A stretch of DNA of 38,817 nucleotides from assembly GCA_964619055.1 (NCBI GenBank), contig CAZUDB010000032.1:1-38817 (forward strand), given 5' to 3'. Shown piece after piece: positions 7,588 to 15,340 of the stretch. Each line of letters starts with the position of its first letter. Positions within the stretch are counted from its first letter, which is position 1. The notes under the pieces were generated by a model. That model saw only the letters and a program-made list of their open reading frames with translations, made no database searches and was not told the DNA's origin. The translations under genes were made by a program, and so were the position numbers. The DNA is from CAYVUM01 sp964619055 (lineage in GTDB: Bacteria; Pseudomonadota; Alphaproteobacteria; Rhodospirillales; Defluviicoccaceae).

Positions 7588-9447
7588 ATGTCCGATGAGT
7601 TGCTGCCGTACTACAACCAGGAGCTGAAGTTCGTCCAGGAGTTGGCCGCTGAATTCGCCGAGCTTCATCCCGACGCGGCGGCTGCCCTGCGCGTCTCTGC
7701 GGGTAATGTGGACGATCCGCACGTGGAGAGGCTGATTCAGGCCTTCGCACTGGTCTCGGCGCGCATCCGCTTCAAAATCGACGACGATTTCCCGGAGCTG
7801 ACGGACAGTCTGCTCAATCACCTCTATCCCCATTACCTGGCGCCGTTGCCGTCCATGGCCATGGTTCAGATGACTCCGTCGCCGGATCTAGACGGCTGCT
7901 ACACTCTCGAAACAGGCTCGGAGATCGAGACCGAGGCCGTGCGCGGCACCAAATGCCGGTATCGGACGACGACGCCCGTGGCGCTATGGCCGTTGGAGGT
8001 GCGCTCGGCGAGCCTGTCGGGTCTGCCCTTTGAGGCGCCCGCCAGCCCCGTGGCGAGGGAGCGCGGCGCCGTTGGCGTGGTCCGCATCACGCTTGGTCTT
8101 TGCAACCCCAACGTCGGCTTCGCGGAGCTGGCCAACGCCTGGGAGGCCACGGGTGCGCATGCCTTGCGGTTCTACATCAATGGTCGTGGCCAGCGTTCGT
8201 TGTCCTTTCCGCTGTACGAGCTGTTGTTCAACAACACCGTCGCCATTGCGATCGCCACCGACACCAAGGACGTCACGCCCGTGTTCTTGGAGCCCTCCAG
8301 CTTGTTGCCCGTCGGCTTCGACGACGGCGAGGGAATGCTTCCTTACGGTGCGCGATCGTTCCTCGGCTATCGCTTGTTGACTGAGTACTTTGCCTTTCCC
8401 GAGAAGTTCCTGTTCTTCGATGTGGCTGACGTGCCGGCACGCGCGCTGGCGCGCGGCAATCGCACGCTGGAGCTGTTTTTGTACCTCAAGCAATCCGATC
8501 CGGACCTGGAGCGGGCCGTCGGCGCGGAGACCTTTGCGCTGCATTGCACGCCCATCGTCAACTTGTTCCAGCACCACGCTGAGCCCGTGCCGCTCAATCA
8601 CGCGCAATCCGACTATTTGGTTCAGTCCGATCGCCGGCGCGCGAACGCTTACGAGATTTACGCCGTTGAAAGCGTGTCCGCCTCCGAGAGCGGACGACAG
8701 GTTGCGCTCAAACCGTTTTTCGCCATCAATCACGGCGATCAACCGGATGTACCCGGCCCGTTCTGGCAGGCGATCCGGCGTCCCGCGCAGGGCACCAAGC
8801 CGGGGACGGAGGTGTTTCTGTCCGTCGTCGATCTGGAGTTCGATCCGGCGGCCCGTGCCGGCTGGGTACTCTCTGTCGACACCACGTGTCTCAATCGTGA
8901 CCTGCCGAGGGATATTCCCTTCGGTGGTGGTCGTCCGCGCCTGAACCTGGCTGAGGGTGCCGCCGAGGTGGCGGAGCTGTCCTGCTTGACGCAGCCGACG
9001 CGGACCCGGCGGATCAGTGCGCGCAACGGGGCACGATGGCGACTGTTGTCACATCTCTCCCTCAACCATCTGTCGCTGCTGGATGGGAATGATCAGGAGG
9101 CCGGCGGCGAGGCGTTGCGGGAGTTACTTCGCCTTTACGACACTCAGGACAGCGATGCGACCCGCAAGAGTATCGATGCCATTCGCAAGATCTGGCATGA
9201 GCGCGGCTTGGCTCGGGTTCCCTTTGCGGAGCATGGCGCGTTCTGTCCGGGCGTGGATGTGCATGTGGAGTTCGATCGCAGCGGCTTTCCCGGTGGCTCG
9301 CCCTATTTGCTGGCCGCCGTTCTGGACCGGTTCTTTGGCGCGTATTGCTCGCTCAACGCATTTTCCCGGCTCACCGCTTGGGTGACGGGGCAGGAGGACA
9401 GCCTGAAGAAATGGCAGCCACGGGCCGGGGACAGGATCCTGCTCTGA
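7588..9447 (+). CDS. tssF: Type VI secretion baseplate protein TssF (VasA/ImpG)
   Basis: 619 aa, a typical length. The N terminus reads LLPYYNQELKFVQELAAEFAELHPDAA and is followed by DPHVERLIQAFALVSARI and FPELTDSLLNHLYPHYLAPLPSMA, the classic opening of the family. C-terminal marks include LLSHLSLNHLSLL and the FSRLTAWV end. TssF pairs with two TssG and one TssE in the baseplate wedge. Its last ~37 bases overlap the start of tssG, so the two are probably translationally coupled. Confidence 0.95.
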   Translation: MSDELLPYYNQELKFVQELAAEFAELHPDAAAALRVSAGNVDDPHVERLIQAFALVSARIRFKIDDDFPELTDSLLNHLYPHYLAPLPSMAMVQMTPSPDLDGCYTLETGSEIETEAVRGTKCRYRTTTPVALWPLEVRSASLSGLPFEAPASPVARERGAVGVVRITLGLCNPNVGFAELANAWEATGAHALRFYINGRGQRSLSFPLYELLFNNTVAIAIATDTKDVTPVFLEPSSLLPVGFDDGEGMLPYGARSFLGYRLLTEYFAFPEKFLFFDVADVPARALARGNRTLELFLYLKQSDPDLERAVGAETFALHCTPIVNLFQHHAEPVPLNHAQSDYLVQSDRRRANAYEIYAVESVSASESGRQVALKPFFAINHGDQPDVPGPFWQAIRRPAQGTKPGTEVFLSVVDLEFDPAARAGWVLSVDTTCLNRDLPRDIPFGGGRPRLNLAEGAAEVAELSCLTQPTRTRRISARNGARWRLLSHLSLNHLSLLDGNDQEAGGEALRELLRLYDTQDSDATRKSIDAIRKIWHERGLARVPFAEHGAFCPGVDVHVEFDRSGFPGGSPYLLAAVLDRFFGAYCSLNAFSRLTAWVTGQEDSLKKWQPRAGDRILL

Positions 9448-10514
9448 AGGCGGCGCTGGCTCGTGCCCCCTTCGGTTTCGACTTTTTTCAAGCGGTTCGC
9501 GTGTTGGAATGGACCGCCCGGCACGACCGTGCCGCACTGTCGGATGACCATGGTGGCAACGGGAAGGCAGAAGCGCCCACCGTTGGTGCTCTGTCGCTCG
9601 CCAGTGAGCCCGTGCGCTTTTCCGGCACGGTCGACACGACCTTTCCCGCCAGTGCGATTGCGGGTTTCGACCAGGTGCCCGTTGGCGCCACTGGCGAAAG
9701 GCGGACCGTGTTGACCACGGCGTTCCTTGGCCTCACCGGGCCTGCCGGCGTGCTGCCCCACCATTACAGTGATCAGGTGTTGCGGCAGTGGCGGGCACGC
9801 AATCGGGCGCTCCGGGCCTTTTTCGATATGTTCAACCACCGCCTGACGGCGCTGTTTTATCGGTCCTGGGCCAAGCACCGTCTGCCCGTCCAGTTTGAGC
9901 AGAGCTTCCCCGGTACGCCCGACGCGGTCACCGCCATCTTTGCCGCCGTCGCCGGCCTCGGCACCAAGGGCGTGGAGCGCCGCTTGGAGGTGCCAGACCT
10001 GTCCATCTACTACTATGCGGGGCAGTATGGGCGGACGCCACCGTCGGCGGCGGGGTTGGAGGCGGTCCTAACCGATTACTTCGGCCTGTCTGTTCGGGTC
10101 GAGCAGTTTCGGCCCCGCTGGATCGACCTGGCGAAAACCGCGCAGTCTCGGATGCCGGCGGGGCCCGGTGAACCGGGAACCTACATGTCGCTGGGCGTCG
10201 ACGCCGTGGCCGGGGAGAAGGTCTACGATGTCACGGGCGGCATTCGCGTCCGGCTTGGTCCTATGGGGGAGGCCGCTTTCAGATCGTTTCAGCCCGGCGG
10301 TCGCGGATTGAGTGAGGCCGTCGACCTGATCCGCTTGTACGTGGGGCCGGAGTTCGATTTCGACGTCCAATGCGTGATCTTCAGAACGGACGTACCGTCC
10401 TGCCGCGTGGGCGATCATGCGTTTACGCCCCGGCTCGGTTGGAACACTTGGCTGGCCAGTGATGACCGTCCGCACGACGCCGAGGATGCGGTCTTTCGCC
10501 CAGAGGATGCTTGA
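9411..10514 (+). CDS. tssG: Type VI secretion baseplate protein TssG (VasB/ImpH)
   Basis: 367 aa from the ATG at 9411, inside the end of tssF; an AGGAGG lies about 13 bases upstream. Family signatures: an N-terminal FGFDFFQAVRVLE, LTTAFLGLTGPAGVLPHHYSDQVL in the first third, FFDMFNHRLTALFYRSWAKHR, and a final LGWNTWL. TssG joins TssF and TssE in the baseplate wedge. It is the last gene of the rightward T6SS operon; the next gene is convergent. Confidence 0.94.
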   Translation: MAATGRGQDPALKAALARAPFGFDFFQAVRVLEWTARHDRAALSDDHGGNGKAEAPTVGALSLASEPVRFSGTVDTTFPASAIAGFDQVPVGATGERRTVLTTAFLGLTGPAGVLPHHYSDQVLRQWRARNRALRAFFDMFNHRLTALFYRSWAKHRLPVQFEQSFPGTPDAVTAIFAAVAGLGTKGVERRLEVPDLSIYYYAGQYGRTPPSAAGLEAVLTDYFGLSVRVEQFRPRWIDLAKTAQSRMPAGPGEPGTYMSLGVDAVAGEKVYDVTGGIRVRLGPMGEAAFRSFQPGGRGLSEAVDLIRLYVGPEFDFDVQCVIFRTDVPSCRVGDHAFTPRLGWNTWLASDDRPHDAEDAVFRPEDA

Positions 10515-10628
10515 GCAATAATCGCGTTTCCGCAGCTCCAACCAGTCCGGCCGAGCGTCATGGCGGGGGCGGGCATTGAGAACGCCCAGTGACGGAACGT
10601 AACCCAGCAGCACTCTAGTAAGAAAGAC

Positions 10629-10654
10629 TGGCGGGCCGGGGGGGCGGCCCGCCA
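10629..10654 (-). terminator. Strong hairpin between convergent tssG and doxX
   Basis: A perfect 9-bp inverted repeat (TGGCGGGCC at 10629-10637, GGCCCGCCA at 10646-10654) flanks an eight-base G-rich loop. Read on the minus strand it is followed by GTCTTTCTTAC, a fair U-rich tail, so it best fits an intrinsic terminator for the leftward doxX gene. It may also slow rightward transcription from tssG, but no T tract follows on that strand. Confidence 0.55.
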
Positions 10655-10694
10655 AGTATGCAATCAAGCGAGCTTTGGTGTTTGCCCGCTAGGC

Positions 10695-11666
10695 CTATGT
10701 GGACGCTGTGCCGCCGTGTGGGCGTTCGTCGCCGGTTTGGTGCCCGCGCCACAAGCCCGGCACGGCGAACAGGCGCCCGCCACCGGCATGGGCCAAAACC
10801 AGGCCTGCCGCGACGAAGGCGATCTCACGCTTGAAGCTGTTCAGATTGGCTAGGATGGAGGCGTCCATGCTGATCTTGGTCGCCATGTACCACAGCATCA
10901 CCGCAGCAGCGGCCATGCCCAGCACCCGCACCTGAATGCCAGCGGCGATCAGGACGCCGATGCCGACCAGCAGCCACGACACGGTGGCGAAGGACTGGAT
11001 GTTCGGCAGGCCGGCAAAGAAGCCGCCGACGATGAACGGCGCTGCCACGGACAGGCGCAGCAGCAAGCCGAGATGGTTCCACCTAGCCGCCCCTGGTGTG
11101 TTGACTGTGTCGCCCGCGATCCAGCGATCAACACTGCGCGCTCCAGCGCCCAGGTTGAACAGGACGATCATCATTCCAGACAACCCGACATCACGGATCT
11201 GCACGAGCAGGGCGGGAGCCTGGTAGGTCTTGACCGCCACGGCGACGTCCGGCGTGGTGACGACCGGCAGCGCGATCACGAACGTCCAAAGCAGGAAGGC
11301 ATAGATCAGCGCGATGGGTCGGACCAGCCAGCCCGCCACCAGCGCCAGACCGCTGAGGAATTCCCAAGTTGAAAGCAGGGTGAGGAATCGCCACGGGGTC
11401 AGGACTTCACCGAGCGCGCCGGTAAACAGGTAGTCGGCGAAGAACGTATTGATGTAACCCTTTGGGCCCATGTAGAGCTCAAGGATATAGGCCTCGCGGG
11501 CGGGATCGAGCAGCAGATTGAGCTTGCTCATGCCGCCAATGATAAACACGGCGCCGAGGCCGAGCCTCAGCACAAGGGCGTAGTAGTCCAGGCTGGGTGC
11601 ACGTTCTCGCCCACCCAGGAGAGCTTGGACCCACAGGGGCATGTGGGTCATAGTCGTGGCCGTCAT
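10695..11666 (-). CDS. DoxX-family integral membrane protein
   Basis: 323 aa with about eight hydrophobic segments. The first half contains LRLGLGAVFIIGGMSKL, the typical first helix of DoxX/DoxD proteins, then FLSGLALVAGWLVRPIALIYAFLLW. The second half repeats a similar layout (LLLRLSVAAPFIVGGFFAGLPN, LVGIGVLIAAGIQVRVLGMAAA), so the protein looks like a tandem DoxX duplication. DoxX/DoxD members include a small subunit of thiosulfate:quinone oxidoreductase, but most are uncharacterised, and no partner oxidoreductase lies nearby. AGGAG stands seven bases before the ATG at 11666. Confidence 0.75.
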   Translation of the reverse strand: MTATTMTHMPLWVQALLGGRERAPSLDYYALVLRLGLGAVFIIGGMSKLNLLLDPAREAYILELYMGPKGYINTFFADYLFTGALGEVLTPWRFLTLLSTWEFLSGLALVAGWLVRPIALIYAFLLWTFVIALPVVTTPDVAVAVKTYQAPALLVQIRDVGLSGMMIVLFNLGAGARSVDRWIAGDTVNTPGAARWNHLGLLLRLSVAAPFIVGGFFAGLPNIQSFATVSWLLVGIGVLIAAGIQVRVLGMAAAAVMLWYMATKISMDASILANLNSFKREIAFVAAGLVLAHAGGGRLFAVPGLWRGHQTGDERPHGGTAST

Positions 11667-11825
11667 CGAACACTCCTGATCGCTGGCCAGGGCTGGTGCG
11701 CCGCCGTTTCCGTGGGCGGAGCCGCGCTGCGCGTCTGGCCGTTATCCACAAATGCCGGGCGGTGCGTCCCCCCGGGCGGCACGGGTGTGCGCGTCCGGGC
11801 CCGAGAAACCATGGGCCCGAACGGA

Positions 11826-12251
11826 TCAGGCGCGCTTCGGTGGAGGCGGATCAGGAAGGAGGGAAAGGCCGGCGAGAGTGCCCGACGGTCCTGCGATGAC
11901 GTGGACGACGAACGGCGGCGGCAGCGATTGGCTCGCGGTCGGACCGGCCATCATTGGCCCGCCGCAACCGGCCTTGGCCGAGCCGTCGGGCCCGGTGCAG
12001 TGGCAGGTCTCAGGACCGTCCAGCACCGCGGGCGGCGTGATTGCGAAGCCCTCGTGACCGAGATGCGGCGCAGGAGAGGGCACCGTCTCGGTCGAGGCAC
12101 CAGCGCTCAAGCTGAGACTCTGAGCGGCCGGTGCTAAATCGGGACCGTCGAAACCAGCGGCCCAGCCGGAGGAGAAGGTCCCCGAGCCGATCAACGCGAT
12201 GGTTATTAGCGCCAAACACGCAACAATCCGACGCACATTCGTCTCCCGCAA
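11826..12251 (-). CDS. Small predicted exported Cys-containing protein
   Basis: 141 aa, not recognised. An N-terminal stretch (RRIVACLALITIALIGSGTFSSGWAAG) looks like a signal peptide cleaved near residue 32. The mature part is Pro/Ser/Gly-rich, has a cysteine cluster (CHC and a later C about ten residues on) with nearby His and Met residues, and ends in a run of prolines. The Cys/His/Met content and proline-rich end recall small periplasmic proteins near metal-handling genes, but that is only a resemblance. It lies upstream of doxX on the same strand with a 159-base gap. Confidence 0.5.
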   Translation of the reverse strand: MRETNVRRIVACLALITIALIGSGTFSSGWAAGFDGPDLAPAAQSLSLSAGASTETVPSPAPHLGHEGFAITPPAVLDGPETCHCTGPDGSAKAGCGGPMMAGPTASQSLPPPFVVHVIAGPSGTLAGLSLLPDPPPPKRA

Positions 12252-12338
12252 TCTGCGTGACCGTGATGCGCGCCTTCTTTCATATTTTTAGTCCCGGATG
12301 CAACTCAACGGCGCTCACGTTCGGGCGAGGTCGCGCCG

Positions 12339-15062
12339 TCAACGCCCCGGGCACGGCAACGTGAAGATGAAGGTGGCACCGGAGCCGGGTACGCTTTCGA
12401 CCCAAATCCTCCCGCCCAAATGCTCGACGATCCCGCGGCAGATGGCCAGGCCGAGGCCCGAGCCCATGGGATTGCCGGTCTTGTCGACCCGGACCTGGTG
12501 AAACTTTTCGAAAATGCGGCGCTGCTCATCGATCGGGATGCCGGGGCCGTTGTCAGCGACGCTAACCTTCAAGCTGGCCGCGACATCGGTGTGGACTCCG
12601 ATCACCACCCGTCCCGTTTGATGCGGGCAGAATTTCTGGGCGTTGGACAACAGGTTGATGGCAAGCTGAATCAGCTGGTCGCGGTCGCCGCGTACGGCTG
12701 GCAAGTCGTCCGGCAGGAGAAACTCGATCGCCACCCCTTTCTCCTCGAACAGCCCGCGAAGAGAAGCGACGGCGTGCTCAAGCACGTCGCGCACGTTCAC
12801 GTCGGTGATTTGCCAGTCCATCTTGCCGGTCTCGATCTTGCTCAGATCCAGCACCTGATTGATCAGCCGGGTCAGGCGTTCGCTCTCGCGGATGATGATC
12901 GACAGGAACTGCTGACGCTCTCCGCTGTCCAGATCGGGTGTGTCGTGCAGGATTTCGGAGAAGGATCGGATCGAGGTCAGCGGTGTTCGGAGCTCGTGGG
13001 TCACCGTTGACATCAGGTCGTCCTTGAGCCGGTCCAATTCAGTCAGGCGCTCGTTGGCGGCTTTCAGTTCCGTGGTCGCCAATTCGAGGGCGCGCGATTT
13101 ATGCTCCAGTTGACGGCTGTACTCCAGGACGTGGGAGGTCTCGTCCAGGATCTGCATGATCGCGTCGGCGCTGACCCCTTCGCCCTTGACGGTGGAGGCG
13201 ACCACAACCCGGGCGGAGGCGGCACCGATCGCGCCGGCCAGTCGCCGTTCCACGAACTGAACCATCTCCCCATCGGCGTCGTCCGCGGGATTCATAGGGC
13301 GCTGTCGGCGCCGGCTATAGTCGCTGAAGATTTCCTCGGAGCGGTCGGCGCCAAGGAATCGCGTCGCGACTTGGCGCAACTCGCCCGTCGTGATCCCGCC
13401 ATACCAATCGGTGACGGCGCCGCCCGGATCGCCCTGGCGAAACACGTCAACAAACAGCGTCGCCTGGATGCGCTCAATGGCTTGCGGTTCGCGAGCCAGT
13501 GACAATCCCACGTAGCCGGCGACATTGGCAAGCAGGCTCCAAAATAAGGAGTGCGCGATGGGTGTCAGGGTGTCGAGCCCGAACAGGGCGTATGGTTTCA
13601 ACAGCTCGATGCCAAATGGGCCGACGTCAATAAAGCTCTCCGGCAGCCATCCGGAGCGTGCGAACGCGGGCAGCAGCAGGGTGTAGGTCCACACCGCGAA
13701 GCCGGCCGAGATACCGACAATGGCGCCAAGGCGATTGCCTCCTTTCCAATAGAGGCCACCGAAGATGGCAGGGGCGAACTGGGCCGCGGCAGCGAACGAG
13801 ACGAGGCCGATGGTGACCAGCGCGTAGCTTTCGCCAATGAAGAAAAAGTAGAGGTAGCCGAGCAGGAGGATGACCGCGATGGCGATCCGGCGGATCATCA
13901 GCAGCAGGCCGGACAGGTCGCTACGCGTGGAGTCGCGGAGCCAAGCCGAGCGCAACAGCACCGGCATTACCAGATCGTTGCAGATCATTGTCGATAGCGC
14001 CACGGTGGCCACGATCACCATCCCCGTTGCCGCCGACAGCCCACCCAGAAAGGCGAACAGTGCCAGGCCCGGTGCCCCTTCCGCCATCGGCAGCGCCAGC
14101 ACGAATGTGTCTGCGTCAACCCCACCGTCACCGAACCGGAGCAAGCCGCCAAGCGCGATTGGCAAAACGAAAATGTTGATGAGCAGGAGATAGAGCGGCA
14201 CGAACCAGATCGCCCGCTTCAGGTGGTTCTCGTCCACGTTTTCGACGACCAGCACTTGAAACTGGCGTGGCAGGCACACGATCGCCACCATGGACAGCAT
14301 CATCAGCGGGAACCAGCCGTCGGCGGCGGTCTCAAAGGTCATCAGGCTGGCCAGATCCGGGTTCTGGGCCGCCCGGTCGAACAGATCTCCAAACCCTCCG
14401 AACACGCCGAACGTAACGAACACGCCAACACACAAAAAGGCGACGAGCTTGACGATCGACTCGAACGCGATAGCGGCCACCATGCCTTCATGGTGCTCCG
14501 TCGCGTCAATGTGCCGGGTTCCAAACAAGATCGCGAACATCGCCATTAGGATCGCGACCGGGAATGCCGTATCGGCGAAAAGGACATCGCTGGCCCCGCC
14601 GTGGGACGTGGCGGGGTAGTAAACCAGCACGTGAAAACTGGTCGCCACGGCTTTAAGTTGTAACGAAATATACGGCAAAATCCCGATCACGGCGATGATC
14701 GTCACAAGCCCGCCCAGCATGTGGCTCTTGCCGTATCGGGAGGAGATGAGGTCAGCGATGGAAGTGATGTGGTTGACCTTGCTAATGCGGACGATCTTTC
14801 GCAGCACGATCCAGCCCAAGGTGAACATCAAGGTCGGCCCCAAGTAGACCGGCAGGAACCCAATGCCATCGGTCGCGGCACGGCCGACGCTGCCGTAGAA
14901 CGTCCAGGCGGTGCAGTAGACGCCGATGGAGAGGCCATAGACGTAGGGGCTTGTGATCAGGCTCCGACCCCGCACGGACCGTCGATCGCCGAAGTAGGCG
15001 ATGGCGAACAGCAATGACAGGTAGCCGACTGCGGTGACGATGATCAGCCAGCTTGGCAGCAT
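12339..15062 (-). CDS. SLC5 transporter-STAC-histidine kinase fusion (CrbS/CbrA type)
   Basis: 907 aa from the ATG at 15062, which shares its A with the upstream gene's TGA; a GTG three bases earlier is possible. Residues 1 to about 500 form a sodium/solute symporter domain with ~13 membrane segments, including the early YGLSIGVYCTAWTFYGSVG. A soluble STAC-like linker follows at ~525-600. Then come a coiled stretch and a complete kinase core: H-box THELRTPL (His ~689), N-box INLLSNAQKF (~803), DNGPGIP and GSGLGLA. No PAS domain is obvious. CrbS and CbrA kinases of this design govern acetate and carbon-source use in gammaproteobacteria. The substrate here is unknown; the likely phosphate acceptor is the CheY-like protein four genes upstream in the same run. 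Confidence 0.88.
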   Translation of the reverse strand: MLPSWLIIVTAVGYLSLLFAIAYFGDRRSVRGRSLITSPYVYGLSIGVYCTAWTFYGSVGRAATDGIGFLPVYLGPTLMFTLGWIVLRKIVRISKVNHITSIADLISSRYGKSHMLGGLVTIIAVIGILPYISLQLKAVATSFHVLVYYPATSHGGASDVLFADTAFPVAILMAMFAILFGTRHIDATEHHEGMVAAIAFESIVKLVAFLCVGVFVTFGVFGGFGDLFDRAAQNPDLASLMTFETAADGWFPLMMLSMVAIVCLPRQFQVLVVENVDENHLKRAIWFVPLYLLLINIFVLPIALGGLLRFGDGGVDADTFVLALPMAEGAPGLALFAFLGGLSAATGMVIVATVALSTMICNDLVMPVLLRSAWLRDSTRSDLSGLLLMIRRIAIAVILLLGYLYFFFIGESYALVTIGLVSFAAAAQFAPAIFGGLYWKGGNRLGAIVGISAGFAVWTYTLLLPAFARSGWLPESFIDVGPFGIELLKPYALFGLDTLTPIAHSLFWSLLANVAGYVGLSLAREPQAIERIQATLFVDVFRQGDPGGAVTDWYGGITTGELRQVATRFLGADRSEEIFSDYSRRRQRPMNPADDADGEMVQFVERRLAGAIGAASARVVVASTVKGEGVSADAIMQILDETSHVLEYSRQLEHKSRALELATTELKAANERLTELDRLKDDLMSTVTHELRTPLTSIRSFSEILHDTPDLDSGERQQFLSIIIRESERLTRLINQVLDLSKIETGKMDWQITDVNVRDVLEHAVASLRGLFEEKGVAIEFLLPDDLPAVRGDRDQLIQLAINLLSNAQKFCPHQTGRVVIGVHTDVAASLKVSVADNGPGIPIDEQRRIFEKFHQVRVDKTGNPMGSGLGLAICRGIVEHLGGRIWVESVPGSGATFIFTLPCPGR

Positions 15063-15319
15063 CACGGCTGCTCCTGTCCATTGTCGAGCCCGGGCTCGCT
15101 CGCGGCCGGCGGACCTTCGGGCAACCGTTCAGCCACCAAAGCCAGCAAGACGATGATCGCGGCCCAGGCGATGAACACGTAAAGATAAAGCAACGGCAGG
15201 CCGAAAAAGAGCCGATCGGCACCTCGATCAAATAAACCCAACATGATCGGGCTGAACAGCAGCGCGCCAACGGCGAACAGAGCGGTTAGTGTTTCCGGCT
15301 GTCTGGTTGCACGCTTCAC
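15062..15319 (-). CDS. Small two-helix membrane protein associated with the symporter-kinase
   Basis: 85 aa with two membrane helices (about residues 10-30 and 38-62) joined by a loop containing FFGLPLLYLYVFIAW. Small membrane proteins of this kind commonly sit beside SLC5-type symporters and symporter-kinases, and the motif recalls the DUF3311/DUF4212 group; I cannot assign the exact family. Its TGA overlaps the ATG of the symporter-kinase, so the two are coupled and possibly partners. Confidence 0.75.
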   Translation of the reverse strand: MKRATRQPETLTALFAVGALLFSPIMLGLFDRGADRLFFGLPLLYLYVFIAWAAIIVLLALVAERLPEGPPAASEPGLDNGQEQP

Positions 15320-15340
15320 GGTCTTTTCCTCCGCTTCTCG

